Source: Arion vulgaris
Lineage: Eukaryota > Mollusca > Gastropoda > Stylommatophora > Arionidae
Reading direction: 5' to 3'
DNA length: 64,000 nucleotides
Assembly (NCBI GenBank): GCA_020796225.1
Contig: CM036764.1
Span: forward strand, 25,332,233-25,396,232
A program made the position numbers and the translations under genes. The notes under the pieces are model-generated. The model had not been told where the DNA came from. It ran no database searches and saw nothing but the letters and a program-made list of their open reading frames with translations. Positions within the stretch are counted from its first letter, which is position 1. Each line of letters starts with the position of its first letter. Shown here one piece after another: positions 22,481 to 32,959 of the stretch.

Positions 22481-22738
22481 TCTTCTTCGAACGCTCCATA
22501 TCGTTCACTTATTAACCACTCTGTGTGATTTGTAGATGATCTGAGCCTAAGAGTGATTGCAAATTGTGCCAGTTATACGCCTACAAGTAGGCCAGCACAT
22601 CCGATTTCTGCGATATTTTTTATTTACTAGGGTAGCTTCCCTAGGTCCTACATTAGTCGTCTCTTACGATATGCCTTGTAGGTCTCAGTGGTACTATTCG
22701 TTGCTTTCCTTGCCGGCACCACATGGGCGAAATTTGAG
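22481..22738 (-). mobile_element. SINE family 1
   Basis: Full set of family landmarks, read on the minus strand, from CCCATGTGGTGCCGGCAAGG to the GAAGAAGAAG tail. It includes GTAAGAGACGACTAATG in the core and CTACTTGTAGGCG in the body. Confidence 0.85.
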
Positions 22739-22939
22739 ACAAATCTGAGTTGAACTATGAGTCAAAAGACCGAGTCAAAGTTTTAGCCAAGTTGTGTCAA
22801 AGCCTTAATATGCAGTTTTCTAACTTGTTTGCATGGTTTCATTTCATGTGCTATATATTGATCATGTTAGCCATTCCTACTGAATTTTAGCCTATACTAT
22901 AACTATACCAGCACTAATATAGTTACACGGAACTGTCCA

Positions 22940-23350
22940 ATACGACGCCCGCGGGCGTCATGGCGTCTATGTGATACATCCATGGCGCATTTATTTTGTT
23001 TACCCCACTTTAACGTTAATCATAATTTCAAGAAGAAAAAATGTATTTCTGAATAACAATATGATCTAGTGATTTTGTAAACACAACATAAACAAATAAA
23101 ATTAAACTTCTTGTCACGATTAAGTTTTCATGTTATCATTTTTTATTATGTTACTATTAACACGTTCATTCCGTAAATTTTTCTGAACCCTTAATGGCAT
23201 TTATACTGCAATGTGTACTAAATTAGCAAGTATACTAGCTTTGTCAAATCTTACAAAATTATGCGAGCCAGTACATCGGCTCAAATGGGTGAAAGGGTTA
23301 ATATTACTTCATTATTATTATTACTGAAATTGTCACATAGGACGCGTCTC
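22940..23350. mobile_element. Possible DNA-transposon remnant hosting a nested MITE
   Basis: GCGTCTATGTGA at about 22964 and its inverted match TCACATAGGACGC at about 23334 could be terminal inverted repeats. The left end also has a perfect 16-bp palindrome, GACGCCCGCGGGCGTC (22944-22959). The evidence is thin. Confidence 0.3.
23157..23301. mobile_element. Short TTAA-flanked MITE-like element
   Basis: Begins TTAACACGTTCATTCCG and ends GGGTGAAAGGGTTAA; 145 bp, imperfect inverted ends. Confidence 0.4.
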
Positions 23351-23419
23351 TACAGTAATTAGTTAGATGTTCCCCTATATACAAAAATTGTTGGATGGCA
23401 CTGCATTAACAGTTCCTTT

Positions 23420-24480
23420 CATTCGTTATCAACTGCGGACTGGCCATCCTCATATCTAAGTGGGTATTGGCAGAGTTTTGCGCAGAGAAGCGCAGCAATA
23501 CTTCCTACGCTGTCATCTTCTTCATTAATGATCTCCCACAACAATTTATATCTTATATCCACATGACACTCTATGCGGACGATCTGGCCATTTGAACCCA
23601 AATCGAATATATAAGAACAGCAAAAATCGGAATGCAGGGATACATAAATGCAGTCAAAAACATTGGCAGACAATTGGCGAGTCCCATTACATCAAAACAA
23701 TACGGTCTCAACACTCTTCTCCCTCTCCAACAAACCCGAAGATGCCCAGCTAAACTTAAACAATAAACCACTTCCAAAGGACAATCCTACCTATCTGGAA
23801 TTGATTGGTTGATTGATTATCATTGCGCTTCGGTGAGTAAACATGTGTGCTCCGATCGCTCTATTACACGGGAAGATCTCAGCTGCAGTACACCAACTCC
23901 GTAGAAACGGTGAGGGTCATCGATGTAGTTTTGAAGATGGTGAAGATATTTATGTAGGAATTTTATTTGTTATCTTTTCTAATGAATTTCGCATGGGCAG
24001 CGGCTTTTCAGCCTGCTCTTCTTGATTTTGAACTGCCGAGTGTTATTTTACGGACTCAAACTGAACACGGACCTACGTTTTATCGTCAGTCTTCGATAGG
24101 ACTAGGAACTCGATCTCACCTATACTGAGATCAGGAATCTCTGGGAAAATATCCAGATGGCTTCCCGAGGGATCGAATTTGGTACCTTTGGCACGAGAGA
24201 CGATCACCTAATCTCTACGCCACAGAGACCTCTACCTATCTCTGGGAATACAATGTGACGAAAGACTACCAATTGGGTAACAGAAACATGACACGTCAAT
24301 TATAGACATGATATGTACGCAAACACCGGAGTGTGACACGGGAGCCTAGACAACCGCAGCACACACAAAATCTAAACAATCTAGACAAAATACAGAACAT
24401 CGACTTCAGAATATTCACCAGAGATCTGAGAAGTAATTTAAAAAAACGTGGCATCGGCTAGAATCAAGAGCCTGGGAAAA
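23420..24480 (+). mobile_element. Jockey-like LINE RT fragment split by a SINE
   Basis: The catalytic LYADDLA motif is readable at 23569-23589, followed by a broken thumb region to about 23796. A family 3 SINE is inserted there, and the LINE resumes at 24232 (GIQCDERL, then SRAW-type tail). Many stops. Confidence 0.65.
23797..24231 (-). mobile_element. tRNA-derived SINE family 3 with 10-bp target duplication
   Basis: CTACCTATCT occurs at 23787-23796 and again at 24232-24241, bracketing the insert exactly where a LINE frame is interrupted. On the minus strand the head TGTGGCGTAGAGATTAGG matches the A box of 22126-22375, followed by a B-box-like AATTCGATCCC. Confidence 0.8.
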
Positions 24481-24639
24481 CGCAGAATTCTTGAAAACAG
24501 AAAATATTTGTCGTTACAGAAAACCCCAAGAACATAGAAAATAACCCCATGCTCAGAATAATCAACAAAAAATCTAAACCTCCCTTTTTCTTCACATTCC
24601 CGAAAAATGATGACTGCCTTTCTTATATTGATGACAAGC

Positions 24640-24870
24640 TTTCTCTGTGTCTTGACCTCATTCAGCACATCCTCGATCGTATATTAATCATTTTAGTCAG
24701 AACCCGTTTTAGCAGTCCATGGGATTCTCAAGTCTTCCCCTATATCGATCATCATCAGGTGCCGTCTCCACATCGAAGGTTGGCTGCAATGAATTTCCAG
24801 CATCCTCTTTTAGTCTGTTTGTGATTTGTTTGGATGTCAGTACCTATATCGATAAGTGTACACAAAACAA
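24640..24870 (+). mobile_element. LINE 3' region related to 48630-48790
   Basis: The phrases ATCAGGTGCC and GCTGCAATGAA..TCC in the same order also occur near 48650. This is the non-coding 3' part of the RNase H LINE family. Confidence 0.45.
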
Positions 24871-24969
24871 TGTTGAACATTTAAACAAAGGCAGTTACTT
24901 TGTTACATTGATTTCATTTCTCTGTTTATTGTTTACGTTGATTAACGACTATTTAAACCAAGGCACATC

Positions 24970-25090
24970 TTTTTGAACTTTCTCAACACAAGGGACGAAC
25001 CTTGTTTTGGTTATATCCGTCGATCCGAGCGTGTAGGCCAACAAACATGAACTAAGAATTAACTGCTTTCGGAGAATCCATGTTTTTAAG
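24970..25090 (+). repeat. Interspersed repeat, inverted relative to 30560-30665
   Basis: GGTTATATC..GA, GTAGGCCAACAAACATGAA and the AGAATCCA end all recur as reverse complement at 30560-30665. Confidence 0.55.
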
Positions 25091-26120
25091 TAATACAATA
25101 TTTCTCTCTATTTATGTCGATGACAGGCCCATAATTGATAATAATGCCTGTGGTTATTACCTCGAGCCATATCAAAGTGAACTAGTAACCTATATATCGC
25201 ATACACTTTCAGTACGTTGCCTTCCGTCCAGGATTTAGGTTTTTGATTACATTGCAGGAATGACTATGCAAAGTGCACTTACACTTACACACAGTAACAC
25301 AATGATTATGACTGACTGAACGTCCGCTAGGAAAATGTATGTCTCAGGGAATGTTCAAGTTATTGTAATTTAGATAAATTATTGTCATTTAGCTTTACTA
25401 TTAACCTGAATATGTATATAGAAGGATATATTTACATCTTACTAGGGTATATTAACTCTATTATTTACTACTAGGCTACTTGGAGAACTTGATAAAAGTA
25501 AACTGAAAACGTAGACCTGTTACTGTTAGTGTTCTGTTCGTCGGTAGTCATAAATAAGTCATAGTGATTGTCTGATAAAGTTAGAGCGTTAGATGCCTAT
25601 TTTGGCCTATATTACGTATATTTAAATGAATTGCTCATTATATACATTATATCAAAGTGATTATAATGAAATAGTAATATTCTACGGTTATAGTACACCA
25701 TTTAAACCTGATAGATTATGATGATGATAACTTATACTATAATAATATATGTATGTGTGTGTGCTATAATACCATCATATGGAAGATAAGATTCACTCAC
25801 TGTTGTTGATTGCAATAGATCATCAACATTTTCTGTCTCTAGAGTGCACGCTGCGGATAGTTTGGTTGCAAATTGTTTAGCGTAGATTTTTACAAAAGGA
25901 CGATGGCACCACCCGTTCAGAAAGCAATGGCAAACTACTGAACGTAATAATTCCTAGAAAAATCACAACAGCGTTAAAAAGCTGGGGTTGATTCGCAAAG
26001 TCCTGTAAAGGATATGCAATTAACTAGAGTGCAGTCTACTAAACTGTGCATTGTCAAGCTCTTAGTGTTATATCTCCACTTGAATTACATTTTATAGTGT
26101 TGTCTTCCGCTTGCCCTCAA
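25091..26120. other. Gene-free AT-rich kilobase
   Basis: Nothing coding is seen. 25905-25965 (CCGTTCAGAAAGCAATGGC and following) resembles the right end of the 14104-14630 insertion, so part of this stretch is another copy of that unidentified element. Confidence 0.5.
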
Positions 26121-26121
26121 C

Positions 26122-26750
26122 TTGCAAGAGACAGAGAGTTTTTCAGGCTGTGATGAATGCAACGTTCTGCAAGGGACATGCTACTACTTGAACTTTAAAG
26201 TGTTTTTTTCTGTCCTAAAACCAAAGATCTGCTTCCTTCTAGCTCGCCATATAGTTTTATGCACCAACAACAGGCAGCTGATTGAGAGAACAATTAGCCA
26301 GGTTACCACAGTTGTGGCTCTACCTAACGGGAAAGAATGGATCCCAGCAAATGGTAGCATGGCCAACTTACGCAATGTTGTCATTACTCCAAGAAAGAAA
26401 TACAGAGACTGGGTCAACATGAATGAACTCAAAATTAAACAGCTGATAGCAGATAATGCAAGTGATGATGTTGTTTATACCGATGGATTTGTATATCATG
26501 GTCAGAAGTCAGGCTGGTGTTTAGTGACTAGCATGCATGGTAGAGTCATTTCAGAGCAAAGTGAAGCATACTGGACAACTACTTCCACTATGAGGAAGCA
26601 ATTGTTCTGGAGATTTGAGGTAGCAAATTCTCATTTCAACATTACGTTCGTTTTGTGCTTTTGTCTTAAAACTGAGCACTTGTCAAATATCCTGTTGATG
26701 CTGGAAGACCAATTAATGCACAGGACAGTTCTTGATACTTAAAAATTGAG
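26122..26750 (+). mobile_element. RNase H-bearing LINE fragment, broken
   Basis: From about 26275 the frame reads VVALPNGKEWIP, then IADNASDDVVYTDG (first catalytic Asp of RNase H), then KSGWCLVTSMHGRVI. It is lost after TTTSTMRK. It is the same family as 46530-47370 and 47440-48300. The first 100 bp look like an RTE C-terminal piece instead, so the frame is chimeric. Confidence 0.65.
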
Positions 26751-26790
26751 TAGACGTTGTGCAGAACCAAGTTGTTTGCAATATTCTTGT

Positions 26791-27065
26791 TATGATGTTG
26801 TTGGTAATCAGTCAACATGTATACACAATGTTTGTTGATGGTTGTTATGATGTTGTTGGTAATCAGTCAACATGTATACACAATGTTTGTTGATGGTTGT
26901 TATGATGTTGTTGGTAATCAGTCAACATGTATACACAATGTTTGTTGATGGTTGTTATGATGTTGTTGGTAATCAGTCAACATGTATACACAATGTTTGT
27001 TGATGGTTGTTATGATGTTGTTGGTAATCAGTCAACATGTATACACAATGTTTGTTGATGGTTGT
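26791..27065. repeat. Five exact 55-bp tandem units
   Basis: Units begin TATGATGTTGTTGGTAATCA at 26791, 26846, 26901, 26956 and 27011 with no difference I can see between them except at the last bases. Near-identity implies recent expansion. Confidence 0.95.
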
Positions 27066-27290
27066 GGGTTTAAATCCAGACCAAGTCACATGTGCAATTT
27101 TTACATGGAGATCCCTAGAATTGTTGCTGGAGCTATGGAGTTTGTGCAATACTCTCAGTAGATGGCGAGGATTTCTACCGACAGAGACATCCAGAAAAAC
27201 TTGGGGCAATGAAGTAAATCCATCGCCTTTGAATACAATGGTTGAAAGAATTCTTGCAGGCATTATTTTCTGTAAATCTTAAGTTGCTGT
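27066..27290 (+). repeat. Interspersed repeat shared with 50075-50215
   Basis: The order GGA.ATCCCTAG.ATTGTT, GAGTTTGTGC, CAACACTCTC-like, then GAAGT.AATCCATC..CTTT is common to both places. Confidence 0.5.
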
Positions 27291-27479
27291 TCAGAATTTT
27301 AACCTGCAGCTTTGCATATAAAGTGATATACCGTAGCTTTGTGATATTCACTCTTCTTCGGTTGACTTTTGCTCCAAAGTAAAATTGACTGTCTGTTTGG
27401 TCACCATATTTCTTCATCATAAGAAAACAGTAGTAGATATGAGATTGGTTCCAAATTTTAGCTTGGATTTTTCAAAGTC

Positions 27480-27850
27480 CTAAATTTTATTGAGGATTTG
27501 CTGGATTCTGTTGATACATACAGATGTTACAAGTGAAAAGTGGCTGATCATTATACCATTCAAGCTCAAGTAGTAGCATGTCCCTTGTGAAACTTCGCTT
27601 TCATCACAACCTGCCTGAAAAACTCTGTCTTTAGCAAGTTCTTCCGCCTCCTCCAGCATCATGTTCAAGATTTCTTTGATATCCTGCTGGCACCTTCGTC
27701 TTGGTTGTCTCCTGCCTCTTACTACAGGAACCATGCCTTTCATTACCATTCTCTCCAAACCATTGTTAACTTTAACATGGCCAAAATATTCATCTTCTGG
27801 ACAAGATGTTGTTTTATGAGCCAAATGCTCCTCGATATGCAAGTCTTGTA
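27480..27850 (-). mobile_element. RTE-type LINE C-terminal fragment, inverted
   Basis: The minus-strand frame has FGHVKVNNGLERMVMKGMVP followed by RRQPRRRCQQDIKE, the conserved RTE-like tail. It ends before the ASB-like gene. Confidence 0.7.
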
Positions 27851-28156
27851 GGATATCTTTGTTTTTTCTCTTTTCTGTCCAGTATGTTCTTCAAACTTTT
27901 CTGTAATACCTCATTATACTATTAAATTATTTTATTAATTGTATCTTTGTGTCTATCTCCTCAAATCAGACCTTCTAGTTTTGACTTAATTCATCTGTTC
28001 TGTTTGTTTTTAATTTGATTACAGTCAATAATATTTTTTTGCCACTTTTAACATATGTTATACTCAAGTTTAGATTGATATATATAATTCATGAAGTGGG
28101 ACAATGTGTAAAGATATTTAATCTATATCTACAGAACCACCTACTTAAATGGGATC

Positions 28157-31100
28157 ATGGATATTTTGCTTAGACTATGTCAAACTTCAGTGGGTCCTTC
28201 CAATAACCCAACTCAACTGCAGCAAGAGTTATCTGACAAAGTTGCAGAGGTAGCAAGAAAATATCACCTGGACCTTGGCAACCCAGAGAGACTAAATGTT
28301 GGAACACATAATCCTCTTTCTGAGGCATGTCTTAAAGGAAATATAGGTGTTGTAAAGGTACTGTTTAATTTACTTTTTTGTTAGTGATGCATCACCATAA
28401 TGTCATGATTTGATCTGTATTTTGACATATAGATATTATAGTTTTTTCTTCTTCAAGCACTCCATATCGACCACTTGCTAACCACTCTTTGTATTTGATT
28501 TGAGCCTAATTGCCAGTTATATGCCTACAAGTAGGCAGTATATCCAATTTCTTTGACGATTTTTATTTACTAGGGTAGTTCCCTAGGCCCCTACCTCAGT
28601 CGGCTCTTATAACATGCCTTGTAGGTTGCAGTGTTACTATTCTTCGCTTCCCCGTGGGCTCCGGCAACACATGTGCGGATATTATAGCAACAGTTATTTT
28701 GTCTTTTATCTATTGTCATCACACTTTGTGCCGTAGTTTTTGTCATAAACCATTTTAAAATCTGAGTATTAACCAAAAATGTTGTATTCCTTTCTTTTTT
28801 GTTGTTGATGGTTTGCTGTAAACAATTTGGTTTGTTGTCATCTTTGCAGAGAATAGTGTATAAGTTAAGACAACTGATGGAAAGCACAATCGAACATGAC
28901 AAGACCTGTAGTGTTGCATTCATAGACCAGGAAAACCATCACGCCGCAAAATAAGCGGTAATGAGGAAGCCGACAGGCTGGCCAAAGAAAGCGGGCAATT
29001 ACCGCAGACCGATCACGAGATCAGCTATGAGGAGGCCAGAACAACCCTCGGCTGGCAGTATAAATAAAAGTGGTCAAAAGACCACCCACAACTCAGCATA
29101 AGTGATGGGTACTATGGTCTGTCCCGTAGCGAACAAGTTGCTATATTCCGCCTCCATACCGGCCACAACAAGCTTCGAGCCCATATGTTTAACAAATTTA
29201 AAATTGGCACAACTAGCCTGTGCCCCTGTGAAAAGGCGGACATGACGGCAGAGCACATACTGCAAGACTGCCAAAAAATAGCAGGCTTAAGAAAACAAAC
29301 CTGCCCCGATAACACCGAGCTTCGCAAGAGTTCGGAGGACGGAGTCCCTTAAAACAACGGTAGCATTCATGATAAAATCTGGTTCATCGGTATAGGCGGG
29401 GATTGCGAGAGAGAGAGACCAGGAAAAGGCCTTCGACAGAGTCGATAGAAACAAACTATGGGACTGTCTAAGAAAATATGGAATCAGCAAACATCTCATC
29501 AAGGTCTGCAAGAGTTTATACATTTCAAGTAAAATTTACATAAGAACAAAAGCTGGAACATCAAAAACATTCATAGCAAATTCAGGAGTTAGACAGGGAT
29601 GTGTGCTCTCCCCACTGCATTTTATTACATACATGGTCAACATAAGGAGAGAAGCAGGAATAGAGGAAAAATATAATATTTCAGAACTTTTATTTGCAGA
29701 TGACCAAGTACTGATTGCAGAAAACGAGGAATCTCTCCAGAACCATTTGAGCTTAGTTGACATCAAGGGAGAGGAGTACAATATGAAATAAATATAATAA
29801 AGACATAGACAATGGTAATAAGTAGACAACCAGGAAATCTTACAATAAAACACCAGAACGTAGAAATGAAACTAACATTTTTGGCCAAATACTTAAGGGC
29901 AATTTTCACAGCAGATGGAAGTATCGATAGCGAAATAATTCATAATTCATCGCCAATGTAAAGTGTTCATTTCTTAGAACGGTAAGAATTCTGTTATAGA
30001 AAATAAGTACCTGGTCTTTCTAAGTGTCATCTACATATTTAATACCTAATACAAAATTTTAAAATGCTTTTTTTCCTAAGCTCTTTGTTGATCAAGGTGC
30101 CACCCTGAACTTCTTGGATCCTGAAGGAAGATCACCTTTGTTCTTAGCAATCTCAGGCTATAACAATACATATGAAAGTATTGCACAACTTTTAAGATGG
30201 GGAGCAGACGTCAACCTTCATAAACATGGAAGATGTCCTCTTTTAACTTCATTTTACAGCATGAAGCATGAGGTGGGTACTTATACTAAAGTGATTAGTG
30301 ATAGCAAGGAATAACAAAAAGTACAATCTATGGTAGTTTAATAAAGTATAGCAACATATTATAGTGTGCTGTGATGACAGTTCAGTAACCAATAACAACA
30401 AATTAAGTTGACATAGTGCCCAGAAGTTCTGTGTGTATCAACCAAGAAGCACACCAACATCATGCAGAATAAACAAATCTAATAAATGAATAGAAGTATT
30501 ACTAAAGTTATGACATAAGTAAATAGAGATATAAAAGCTTAACTGTGTTACAGACTTGATAACTTGGATTCTCATAAAGGAGTTTATAGTTATTTTTCAT
30601 GTTTGTTGGCCTAAACTCTTTGATATAACCAAAACAATGTTCGTCCTTATGTTAAAAGTGTTGTACCTCCGATTGAAGAGGCTTTAATCTCTTACATAAC
30701 ATTTTGCTATTATTTTTGCTTGCTTATGTGATACCATACATACGTGTCTTTGTCTTTAAACGCCAATTTATTACGTATCCCCGCAGCCTCCCTCGGTTAC
30801 CTCCCGATCTACTCGGATGAGACTAGATTTGTAGGCTTCCGCACATTACATAACAAACAAGACTTGATAAAAGCTGTTTAGCAGAAATATCAACTTTGAT
30901 AGTTGTTATATTTTGTTAAATGTTCATACTTAATTCTTTGTTCATTTCCTCACTTGATGATTAGTTATACTTCAGTCTACCCAATAGCACAGAGAGACAA
31001 ATATAGTATATCCAGAAACTAGTAGAACAAATTTCTTCACAAAAGCATGTTTTATGTTTGAATAACTGTTTCGTAGACATATCCTTGCAAACTAGAGACA

Positions 31101-32608
31101 TTTGATAAAGCATTTTTGTTGATGGGTGTATACTACTACCATGAAATCAGAGAAATGTCTCATCAACCACTAGTAACAATTGTTTTTAAAAAAAGAGAAG
31201 GTGGAGGTATGTTGGGCATAATCTGAGATGAAATGATAACAAAAAATCACAAAGCAGACAACTGAAGTGGAAGAAAAATTGTTCAAGAAAGAATGGATGC
31301 CATGAGGAAACCCTGAAACTTTACTGAGACGAGAAATATCAGACTCAAGAATAAGAGATTACAAAAATGTGCAGTCTACATTAGAATGATTGTGAGAAGG
31401 CAAATACCATACATACAAAAAATTGTGATGCTGAAATGGCATAAGGGGAAGATTGTGCAAGAGCTTGCAGCCTTAACTCTTTCAGTATGCAGATATTTCC
31501 TCAGTTTTTCACAGTTAATTTAAGGAGTCTTAAAAAGCAATTAAAAAACCAATCACAACTATTTGTCAATACATAAACATTTCTTATTATATACTAATTT
31601 TAAGAAAACAGGACAACCTATTAGAATAACAAAGTTAAAAAGTAGTAGAAGTAAAATAGTAGACGTAAAACTAGACAGACTTCTTACAAGGGAAACAACT
31701 TGAATTGCATTCAACGGAATATGCTGTGGCGCAGTGTGCGGCATTGCGTGAGAGAGTTAAGTAAAACAAATTTAAAAGCTCCCTTTGTAAGAATGTAAAA
31801 ATGTTTTACTATAACCTCCGTACAAGAAGATGCAACAACATCAGTTATTTCCAAATCGTATCTTACTGTTAGAGTTAAAAGAAGAAGAATGAGGATAAAA
31901 TAGATTTTCTTATAATTTGTTTCTATTATCAGTATTATAATTTTGATGATGTGTGTTCTTCCTTAACAGACAACCAAACTTTTGATCAAGCATGGAGCAG
32001 ATGTGAATAATGTCATCTTGCCTTCATTTTGTTTCGTGGAAGCAGTGTTTGCCGTCAACTCAAACCTGGTCATGATGGCATCGGGTGTTAGGTTCCATCT
32101 GGAAAATTTTACGGATTTAGTATCTTTGGCCATGGATATCATTTTAGCCGGACTAACTCCAAGGATGTTTTATTTGTCTGGGAAACGTTTTATTTTGGGA
32201 GGCTTTGCTGCAGAGGAGTTGTGTGAATTATGGAGCTTTCAACATCTGTGTTTGATTCTGGGTTTTAAAATAGACAGGGGTTCTCTTCAAGATGCAATAA
32301 ATGAACTTAATAAGTTTTTAACTGCAGAACAAGATGAAAAACAAATTTCTATATTAAAGGACAGACTTGATAAACTGTGCTGGACTCGAGTGTTCTTGCT
32401 GACACCTTTACCATTGACCTACCTAGCAAGAATAGCTATTCGAGGACATCTAGTACAGCCAGCTGTAAGTAGAGGGCGGCATGTTAATGATAGTATTGCC
32501 CTCTTGCCATTGCCTACAGTTTGTAAAAATTTTCTCAATTTGCAACAATGCACTATACGAGGAATTGCAGATTATATGCACAAAGATGACTGTATCGGCT
32601 TGAACTAA
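28157..32608 (+). CDS. Ankyrin-repeat and SOCS-box (ASB-like) protein
   Basis: Three exons, 28157-28357, 30081-30272 and 31970-32608, phase-0 GT-AG junctions, 343 residues from the chosen ATG. Ankyrin repeats are clear: NPLSEACLKGNIGVVK-LFVDQGATLN (across exon 1/2), EGRSPLFLAIS..LLRWGADVN and CPLLTSFYSMKHE-TTKLLIKHGADVN (across exon 2/3). A C-terminal SOCS box follows a helical linker: PLPLTYLARIAIRGHL is the BC-box part and LPLP the Cul5-box part. ASB proteins bring substrates to Elongin B/C-Cullin 5 ubiquitin ligases. The sequence before the ATG stays open back to a possible acceptor (CTACAG at about 28134), so the true start may lie further upstream. The introns are full of LINE, SINE and MITE insertions. 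I cannot say which ASB subgroup it belongs to. Confidence 0.85.
28447..28685 (-). mobile_element. SINE family 1 in ASB-like intron 1
   Basis: Minus-strand copy with GAATAGTAACACTGCAACC, the core TAAGAGCCGACTGAGG, CTACTTGTAGGC and a GAAGAAGAAAA tail. Confidence 0.8.
28925..29410 (+). mobile_element. Jockey-like LINE 3' fragment
   Basis: The frame has NEEADRLAKESG (end of RNase H), then FRLHTGHNKLRAHMF, then a zinc-knuckle CPCEKADMTAEHILQDC. It ends where the RTE piece at 29411 begins. Confidence 0.75.
29411..29960 (+). mobile_element. RTE-type LINE reverse-transcriptase fragment
   Basis: Motif A EKAFDRVDRNKLW, motif B SGVRQGCVLSPL and motif C LLFADDQVL are readable. The frame then breaks near 29790. 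It lies in intron 1 of the ASB-like gene, in sense orientation. Confidence 0.8.
30560..30665 (-). repeat. Interspersed repeat, inverted copy of 24970-25090
   Basis: Shares TTCATGTTTGTTGGCCTA and the GATATAACC segment in reverse orientation. 30665-30900 continues with sequence I do not recognise. Confidence 0.5.
31120..31470 (+). mobile_element. Strongly decayed RTE-type LINE C-terminus
   Basis: Purine-rich; frames show KKREGGGMLGIISDEM-like and KPxNFTETRNIR-like segments in the order of the 42860-43320 copy, with stops throughout. Confidence 0.4.
31473..31760. mobile_element. TTAA-flanked MITE in ASB-like intron 2
   Basis: Starts TTAACTCTTTCAGTATGC and ends GCGTGAGAGAGTTAA. The interior (AAGTAGTAGAAGTAAAATAG, GGAAACAACTTG, GCGCAGTGTGCGGC) matches the reverse complement of the MITE at 51628-51955. 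Same family, opposite orientation, 288 bp. Confidence 0.8.
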
Positions 32609-32959
32609 TCATGTGTTATCTTTGCAAAACATGGATAAATTTTTAATACAAAGAATGCATTTTTTACCTGTAAAAATAATTTCTGCAGTTAGCCAAGAAG
32701 GCAAAGAACAGTATGTATATAATAATAATTGTAATAAGGCCAGTAACCCAGTAGGGATGTCATAGTGGAGAAAGTACAAAAAGTTTGTCATAGTTCTCTC
32801 TCTATCTTCAACTTTTTAAAAAGGTGAAGAGAATTCCCACCCTGGCCAGCTTACTTTTTATTCTTTCCTCTAATCCTGTTTTGCCACACGGTATCAGGAT
32901 AAGGGATTTCTAGCAAGTGGTTTTTGTGTGCGCTTCATAAATAGTGTTTTTTCACCGCC

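Noticed and set aside
31079..31090. ATATCCTT, resembling a U12-type 5' splice site, in the ASB-like intron 2
   Set aside because: It lies in mid-intron, with exons already joined by good GT-AG sites on both sides; chance match.
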